Source: an uncultured Spirochaetaceae bacterium
Lineage (GTDB): Bacteria; Spirochaetota; Spirochaetia; Treponematales; Treponemataceae
Reading direction: 5' to 3'
NCBI GenBank assembly: GCA_937875245.1
Contig: CALNCH010000059.1
Span: 1-11,252, forward strand
DNA: 11,252 nt
In this document: positions 7,345 to 11,252 of the stretch, piece after piece
How the letters are laid out: each line of letters opens with the position of its first letter
Numbering within the stretch: the first letter of the stretch is position 1
Made by a program: the position numbers and the translations under genes
The notes under the pieces: model-generated
Told to the model about the DNA's origin: nothing
Database searches by the model: none
Seen by the model: only the letters and a program-made list of their open reading frames with translations

Positions 7345-8271
7345 ATGAAAATTGCAAAAAAGATTACTGAATTAGTGGGACATACCCCACTCCTCGAAAT
7401 GACCAATTATGAAAAAAACCACCAGCTTTCTGCCACTATTTTAGGAAAGCTTGAATTTTTTAATCCAGCAGGTAGTGCAAAGGATCGTATTGCGAAAGCC
7501 ATGATAGAAGAAGGCTTTAAAGAAGGAAAAATAACCAAAGATTCAGTGTTGATTGAACCTACTAGCGGTAATACCGGAATTGGATTAGCCTCTATTGCTG
7601 CAAGCTATGGAATAAAAGCTATTCTTACAATGCCTGATACAATGAGCGTTGAGCGACGTAATTTATTAAAAGCTTATGGAGCACAGCTTGAGTTAACTCC
7701 TGGAAGCCTTGGCATGAAAGGGGCCATTGAAAAAGCAGAAGAATTAGCAAAAAAAATTCCTCATGCCTTTATTCCAAGCCAATTTACTAACCAGGCAAAT
7801 CCTAATGCTCACTACAATACTACTGGACCAGAAATCTGGGAAGACACTGAAGGAAAAGTAGATATTTTTGTAGCAGGAGTAGGAACAGGCGGAACAATCT
7901 CTGGTGTTGGTAAGTATTTAAAAGAAAAAAATCCTAACATTCAGGTAATTGCAGTTGAACCAGCTGATTCTCCATTGCTTACACAAGGAAAAGCTGGTCC
8001 ACATAAAATTCAAGGAATTGGTGCAAACTTTGTTCCTAAAACCTTAAACACAGATATTTATGATGAAATAGTTACTGTTACTACAGAACAAGCTTATGAA
8101 GCTACTCGAGAAGCATCAAAAGACGGAATTTTAATAGGGGTATCTTCAGGAGCTGCTCTTTGGGTTGCAGAACAAATAGCAAAGCGACCTGAAAATAAAG
8201 GAAAAATAATAGTAGTCTTTTTGCCTGATTCAGGTGAACGATATATTTCAATTCCCCTCTTGTTCTCATAA
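7345..8271 (+). CDS. cysK: Cysteine synthase A (O-acetylserine sulfhydrylase)
   Basis: This PLP enzyme makes L-cysteine from O-acetylserine and sulfide in the cytoplasm. The 308 residues match the usual family length. K46, in NPAGSAKDR, is the PLP Schiff-base lysine. PTSGNTG (72-78) is the substrate-binding loop, GVGTGGTISG (178-187) the phosphate-binding glycine loop, and IQGIGANFVP (222-231) the mobile loop. GVSSGA (265-270) contains the serine that binds the pyridine nitrogen. The C-terminus has the typical FLPDSGERY. AGGAG lies 5 nt before the ATG. It follows the Rrf2 regulator by 30 nt. In Bacillus, CysK binds the Rrf2 protein CymR, so a similar partnership is possible here but cannot be seen in the sequence. 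Specificity for acetylserine over phosphoserine or cystathionine chemistry is assigned from overall motif fit. Confidence 0.95.
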   Translation: MKIAKKITELVGHTPLLEMTNYEKNHQLSATILGKLEFFNPAGSAKDRIAKAMIEEGFKEGKITKDSVLIEPTSGNTGIGLASIAASYGIKAILTMPDTMSVERRNLLKAYGAQLELTPGSLGMKGAIEKAEELAKKIPHAFIPSQFTNQANPNAHYNTTGPEIWEDTEGKVDIFVAGVGTGGTISGVGKYLKEKNPNIQVIAVEPADSPLLTQGKAGPHKIQGIGANFVPKTLNTDIYDEIVTVTTEQAYEATREASKDGILIGVSSGAALWVAEQIAKRPENKGKIIVVFLPDSGERYISIPLLFS

Positions 8272-8291
8272 GTTAGTAATTAGAGTATACT
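8263..8291 (+). promoter_or_regulatory. Predicted promoter of the methyltransferase gene (leaderless layout)
   Basis: TTCTCA (8263-8268, overlapping the end of cysK) and TATACT (8286-8291) are 17 nt apart. The -10 box ends 7 nt before the ATG at 8299, placing the transcription start at about the start codon. The bases between them (ggcgaat) contain no Shine-Dalgarno sequence. The -35 is a moderate match. Confidence 0.5.
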
Positions 8292-8298
8292 GGCGAAT

Positions 8299-9081
8299 AT
8301 GAAGAATAAATTACATAGAGAGTTAGCCGTTTGTGGCTACGAGGCTGTTAAAGCCCTTGAAAAAAATAATAGTGAATCTATTCGCCGGTTGTACTACTCA
8401 GCTGACAGAGCCACCCAGTTTGGTTCCTTGTGCAAAGAAATGGCTGCAAGAAAAGCTCCCTACAATCAAGTGGAAAGCGTAACTGAGCTGGAAAAACTGT
8501 GTGGAAGTATACACCACCAAGGTGTAGTAGCTATGATTGAAGAGCCAGAAATACAACGACTTAATCGAGATATAACTACACAATGGGCAGAAAACAAAGA
8601 AAACGTTCTTCTTATGGATAGAATTGGAAATGCAAACAACTTAGGCGCCATTGTTCGAAGCGCTGCTTTTTTTGGCATTAAAAACATTGTAATCCCCATG
8701 GATGAAGCCCAATCCAGCATTACCACTAGTTCATATCGTGTTGCTCAAGGAGGCATGGAATATGTGCACATTTATTGCGTACAGTCTATTGCCCACCTTC
8801 TTTCTGATCTAAAAGGCAAAATGGTACGACTAGGAACAGATGTTTGTGCAAAAACACCTATCAGCGAAATTTCAAACCTTACAAAAGTTAAACGAAGCGA
8901 TGGAACCTTTGATCAACAAGGAGCTATTGTTATTTTAGGAAACGAAGAAAAAGGTATTTCTCAAGAAGTAAAAGCTGGTTGTGACTATTTAATCACTATT
9001 CCTTCTGTTGGTAGAGAAATCGAAAGCTTAAACGTTGCACAAGCTGCAGCTGTTATTCTCTATGAAATGAGTAAAAAGTAA
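8299..9081 (+). CDS. TrmH/SpoU family RNA 2'-O-ribose methyltransferase
   Basis: This is a SAM-dependent methyltransferase of the SPOUT (knotted) class acting on rRNA or tRNA ribose. An N-terminal substrate-binding region (about 1-80) contains IHHQGVVAM, usual in RlmB/TrmH relatives. Motif 1 is GNANNLGAIVRSAAFFG (110-126) and includes the catalytic-type Arg120. Motif 2 is IVILGNEEKGIS (210-221). Motif 3 is IPSVGREIESLNVAQAAAV (234-252), forming the knot and SAM site. All three motifs are intact. A 15-20 residue loop (about 190-207) precedes motif 2. At 260 residues it is close to RlmB and YsgA in size. Which nucleotide it modifies cannot be told from sequence alone. It may have its own promoter at the end of cysK, and a long hairpin lies 22 nt after its stop. 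Confidence 0.92.
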   Translation: MKNKLHRELAVCGYEAVKALEKNNSESIRRLYYSADRATQFGSLCKEMAARKAPYNQVESVTELEKLCGSIHHQGVVAMIEEPEIQRLNRDITTQWAENKENVLLMDRIGNANNLGAIVRSAAFFGIKNIVIPMDEAQSSITTSSYRVAQGGMEYVHIYCVQSIAHLLSDLKGKMVRLGTDVCAKTPISEISNLTKVKRSDGTFDQQGAIVILGNEEKGISQEVKAGCDYLITIPSVGREIESLNVAQAAAVILYEMSKK

Positions 9082-9103
9082 TATAGGCTGATATTGAACA
9101 CCA

Positions 9104-9138
9104 GGTCTTCCAAGCTAAATTCTTAGTTGCGGAAGACC
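9104..9138 (+). terminator. Long hairpin after the methyltransferase gene (possible terminator)
   Basis: GGTCTTCC (9104-9111) and GGAAGACC (9131-9138) form a perfect 8-bp stem. Inside it CTAA and TTAG extend the stem around an ATTC loop, with a small bulge between. It sits 22 nt after the stop codon, where a terminator would be expected. No T-run follows on either strand, so it is not a classical intrinsic terminator. It may be an mRNA-stabilising structure or a remnant end. Confidence 0.4.
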
Positions 9139-9200
9139 GCAAAGTATATAAAATTAATGAAAGTTCAGGAATAAAATCAGGATTACTTCGGTAACAATGT

Positions 9201-9215
9201 AGAACATAATGTTCT
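9201..9215. repeat. 15-bp palindrome in the gap after the methyltransferase
   Basis: AGAACAT and ATGTTCT flank a single central A in perfect symmetry. It lies in a 250-base stretch (9082-9336) that holds no gene I can name. It could be a protein-binding site, but nothing nearby shows what would bind. Confidence 0.4.
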
Positions 9216-9260
9216 GTAATTTATAAACATTCCAGAAAGAATCTCTGGTAAGATTTCCAA

Positions 9261-9310
9261 CTTCAGCCATTTCTTCTGCACCTCTTTTAGTACTGAGAAA
9301 ATGGCTGAAG
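9261..9310. repeat. 12-bp inverted repeat with 26-nt loop
   Basis: CTTCAGCCATTT (9261-9272) is repeated in inverted orientation as AAATGGCTGAAG (9299-9310). The right arm overlaps the ATG that opens the frame containing the istB remnant. It might be a transposon-related repeat, or a short inverted copy made when the region was rearranged. Confidence 0.45.
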
Positions 9311-9336
9311 AAATCGAAAAAGCAATTATTGCTCTA

Positions 9337-9486
9337 CGTTACAAAACAACCAAACAATGGGATAAAATCTTTTTTGATGCAGTTGTGGCTAATGCTATTC
9401 TTGATAGAATTTTGCACCATGCTCATATTATAACTATTACAGGCAAGTCTTACAGACTTAAAGACTGTCTTTTTAATAAGGAATAG
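9337..9486 (+). pseudogene. IS21 family IstB ATPase, C-terminal remnant
   Basis: The last 49 residues of this frame match the C-terminal end of IstB, the AAA+ helper ATPase of IS21-family transposons. KQWDKIFFDAVVANAILDR is followed by a His-rich HHAH and by ITGKSYRLKD. A full IstB is about 250 residues. The Walker motifs, the rest of the protein and the istA transposase are absent. The preceding RYKTT appears to join an upstream IstB segment (the ARYK region) to the TTNK region by deletion. The frame is open back to an ATG at 9301 and further, but those residues are not recognisable as IstB. This shows that an insertion sequence once lay here and has been mostly lost. The terminal repeats were not found. 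Confidence 0.7.
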
Positions 9487-9499
9487 TGTACATTTTTAT

Positions 9500-10293
9500 T
9501 TAGCCATTTTTGAGCATTTCTACTTGACTCTTTATAGCTTTGTTCATTGATCTTACGGCGCAGAATTTTCCGCACATTGAACATGCTTCGGAATGATCAA
9601 CTTCCGGCTTTCTGCTGTCCCTTATTCTACGTGCTGTTTCTGGGTCAAGGGCGCATTCAAACTGAGCTTCCCAGTCCAATTTATGTCTTGCATCAGCCAT
9701 CTTGTTGTCCATGTCTATTGCACCTTTTATGCCCTTTGCAATGTCTGTAACAAGCGGACCTAAGACATAGAATGGGGCTCCCTTGCAGATTGTCTTTTGG
9801 ATCTGCATATTTGCCTCAATTTGATTCATAGGAACATGCCCTGGACCTTCAACCATTACCTGAATGTTATGTTTCCATGCTCTGTCTGTCATTACCATCC
9901 AAGCAAAAACAAGGGAACCGCCGCGGCTTACGTGGAACAGTTCCTATCATAGCAGGACATTCAGAAGTTAGTTTTTGTCTAAAAGGCTGTGTGTTTCCAT
10001 GACTCGAAAGATCCATTATAGCTTCAGCACCCATTTTTACGGCGCTCATTACTTTCTGCATCTCAATGTCGTAATCTTTGCAATCACGGCTAACACCAAG
10101 ATTTACATTGATTTTTCTTCTGAGCATTGAACCGATGCCTTCAGGGTTGATGCTTTTATGGAATTGCAACTTTTCCACATGCAACAAGTTCCTTGAGCTC
10201 TTCTTCTGCCATCTGTTCTTTTTTAGCAACTGTCCTCATCTCTGGGGTAATAATTCCCTTTCTTACTGCATCCATTTGTGTTGTATACTTTCT
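9500..10293 (-). pseudogene. thiC: thiC pseudogene (phosphomethylpyrimidine synthase) with four or more deletions
   Basis: ThiC is the radical-SAM enzyme that makes the thiamine pyrimidine HMP-P. The remnant reads in three pieces. The first is TTQMDAVRKGIITPEM through VACGKVAIP, stopped by TAA at 10158-10156. The second is KSINPEGIGS through MIGTVP, in another frame. The third is VSRGGSLVFAWM, then TDRAWKHNIQVMVEGPGHVP, to the C-terminal CSMCGKFCAVR cluster motif and the stop at 9500. Compared with the usual 430 or so residues, about 265 remain. Breaks lie near 10159 (about 14 nt lost), 9932 (large, frameshift), about 9890 (in frame) and 9737-9745 (VTDIA joined to DIAKGIKG, in frame). The last break removes the PGYDHITSA-to-CYVTP segment. 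AGGAGG (10310-10305) survives, but the expected start codon reads AGA. The Fe-S motif spacing resembles Firmicutes ThiC. Confidence 0.93.
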
Positions 10294-10304
10294 TTCCTTT
10301 TTTT

Positions 10305-10310
10305 CCTCCT
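10305..10310 (-). promoter_or_regulatory. Orphan Shine-Dalgarno of the thiC pseudogene
   Basis: A perfect AGGAGG on the minus strand lies 11 nt before the codon where ThiC should start. That codon is AGA rather than ATG, and the next in-frame ATG (10275) is 29 nt away, too far for efficient use. The site survives although the gene it served does not. Confidence 0.55.
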
Positions 10311-10352
10311 ATAAAAACTCTGCGTTAGCAGTTCGCCATGGATAGCGAAATC

Positions 10353-10553
10353 CTAATTTACGATTGCAAAATTGTGCATTATTGGACCTGACCCTTTTCC
10401 TAAATCAAGCATTGCTTCAAGAGCTTTAGAAATATATTCTTTTGCTCTTAATACTGCATTTTCAAGATTTTCACCTTTTGCAAGATTTGATGCTATTGCA
10501 CTTGAAAGAGTACAGCCTGTTCCGTGTGTATTAGGATTGTTTATTCTCTTTCC
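10353..10553 (-). pseudogene. thiD: thiD C-terminal remnant (HMP/HMP-P kinase)
   Basis: ThiD phosphorylates the thiamine pyrimidine HMP and HMP-P, the step after ThiC. About 64 C-terminal residues remain of the usual 260 or so. They include NPNTHGTGCTLSSAIASNLA, which carries the GTGC anion-hole and catalytic cysteine, then KEYISKALEAMLDLGKGSGP and HNFAIVN, ending at TAG (10355-10353). Everything upstream is missing, and the frame closes at a TAG just before GKRINN. The same bases near 10545-10553 continue the frame of the glycosylase remnant, so a deletion has joined the two genes. The thiC pseudogene follows 60 nt downstream of the stop on the same strand, so the original order was thiD then thiC. 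Confidence 0.88.
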
Positions 10554-10750
10554 CTATATAATTTATTGATTTAATAGCAAAATCACCCATTAATAAAATC
10601 ACCTTGATATTTGGAAATAAATCGATTTCTTTTTCCAAATGGAATGAACAATTCTTTATTGTTTCTGAAGAAACTAAATAATCCTTCTTAGTACATTTTA
10701 TTGCTGTTGTAAGATAAATACCATTATTCACTATACATTTGCTAATTAGC
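10531..10750 (-). pseudogene. Uracil-DNA glycosylase-family gene remnant
   Basis: The readable part is NNGIYLTTAIKC, then SSETIKNCSFHLEKEI, then LFPNIKVILLMGDFAIKSIN. This matches the middle of a Firmicutes-type uracil-DNA glycosylase family protein (IYLTTA-KC, then an E-x-LFPNIKVI-LMGD core). The catalytic N-terminal motif and the C-terminal third are missing. On the left the frame runs into a stop near 10753. On the right, after NYI, it merges with thiD sequence and ends at TAA (10533-10531). It is too short to be a working enzyme. The identification rests on remembered family motifs and is moderately sure. Confidence 0.6.
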
Positions 10751-10753
10751 TAT

Positions 10754-11127
10754 ATTTCTTCACCCCGCGCTAATCGTCCTGGTAATTTTTGCTTACCCTG
10801 TAATTCCGGCCCGAAGCGCTTGGTGTGAAAATTGCACCAAAAGAAGTACAGCGACGACTTGTAAGTTTTATGACAAAATAAATGTTCGGTAGAAGCAGTT
10901 GATACTCATAAAGAACATCATCAATTCTATACTGGTATAGACCTGCACGGTACAGACACGTCATCGGAGTTGAGTATATTTCCACCTTGTACTGGATCGC
11001 CTTTGAATCCTTTAGTTTGTTTCAGGTAGATACCTGGTACCGATGAGATTCTACGTCACCTTGTTTCATGACCATCCATATGTGTTTGGTGCAGGCTGCT
11101 TCGGTTCCTGTATTTTTCAGTGAATAG
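10754..11127. other. Stretch with no recognisable gene
   Basis: About 370 bases are broken by stops in all frames and are visibly richer in G and C than the rest of the window, which suggests a different origin. One short plus-strand piece (10804-10881, RPEALGVKIAPKEVQRRLVS, ending at TAA) has protein-like composition but matches no family I recognise. A minus-strand open stretch at 10770-10985 also has no family features. A small perfect stem, CAGGTA-GA-TACCTG, lies at 11023-11036. This looks like degraded coding DNA. Confidence 0.5.
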
Positions 11128-11252
11128 CGATTCAGTAAGCATTTTATTTATTTTGAAAATCTGTTACAGGATGTAAATCATGATCTTGTTCGAAAAGGTC
11201 AGGAAGAAAATATGATTGCCATAGGAGTGACCTGCTATCAGATTCCTGAAAT
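11128..11252 (+). pseudogene. Possible GGDEF-domain (diguanylate cyclase) fragment, partial
   Basis: After a TAG at 11125-11127 a plus-strand frame stays open to the window edge. It encodes 41 residues including FENLLQDVNHDLVRKGQEE and NMIAIGVTCYQIPE. The pattern of a helix followed by a hydrophobic strand and a CYQIPE turn resembles the part of GGDEF domains that comes after the signature (helix, then a SIG-like strand before the FERAD...MY end). No GGDEF signature and no start codon with a ribosome site are present upstream. It is therefore either a 5'-truncated remnant or a frame continuing beyond the edge. The assignment is tentative. Confidence 0.35.

Noticed and set aside
8398..8726. 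Minus-strand open frames opposite the methyltransferase gene
   Set aside because: The plus-strand protein has all three SPOUT motifs intact, so these are shadows.
9157..9330. Minus-strand open stretch reading AEEMAEVGNLTRDSFWNVY, ending near 9157
   Set aside because: It has protein-like composition, but no family is recognised, no start with a ribosome site is seen, and it overlaps the inverted repeat. Kept only as a possible unidentified remnant.
10311..10380. Possible TPP riboswitch upstream of the thiC pseudogene, suggested by TGCTAACGCAGAG on the minus strand
   Set aside because: The conserved CTGAGA core and the GGATAAT element are not present, and the space between the thiD stop and thiC is too short for a whole riboswitch. 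It may be chance or a worn remnant.
10770..10985. Minus-strand open frame of 71 codons
   Set aside because: There is no ribosome site, no recognisable motif and unusual composition. It lies in degraded DNA.
9082..11252. CRISPR array, tRNA or rRNA in the right-hand accessory region
   Set aside because: I saw no regularly spaced repeats, no tRNA-like T-arm sequence and no rRNA sequence on either strand.

Overview
The window looks like spirochaete DNA, most likely Treponema or a close relative. It is AT-rich. It carries a complete RND efflux operon with a TolC-type outer membrane channel, which implies a two-membrane cell. Its periplasmic adaptor is very short and seems to lack the long alpha-helical hairpin, an unusual form known from the spirochaete adaptor BesA of Borrelia. 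The genus is an inference from gene content only.

Left block (1-6734, minus strand): one tightly packed operon read right to left. It runs from a fused double-TetR regulator to a TolC-family channel, a lipoprotein adaptor and an HAE1-type RND transporter, and ends with the first 19 codons of another gene cut by the window edge. The junctions are an 8-nt overlap, 0 nt, a 1-nt overlap and a 4-nt overlap, so translation is probably coupled throughout. A near-perfect 24-bp palindrome just upstream of the operon promoter is the obvious operator.

Middle block (6878-9081, plus strand): an Rrf2-family regulator with an Fe-S-type cysteine cluster, cysteine synthase and a SPOUT-family rRNA/tRNA 2'-O-methyltransferase. 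The Rrf2 and methyltransferase genes both have a good -10 box only 6-7 nt before the ATG and no Shine-Dalgarno sequence, so both may be leaderless. The Rrf2-cysK pair resembles the CymR/CysK sulfur control pair of Firmicutes.

Right block (9082-11252): a decaying accessory region. It holds an IS21 istB remnant, a thiC pseudogene shrunk by at least four separate deletions, the C-terminal end of thiD, a piece of a uracil-DNA glycosylase-family gene joined directly to the thiD remnant, about 380 bases with no recognisable gene, and a possible GGDEF-domain fragment entering from the right edge. The thi and glycosylase remnants look Firmicutes-like, which suggests an acquired thiamine-pyrimidine locus that has since been lost.
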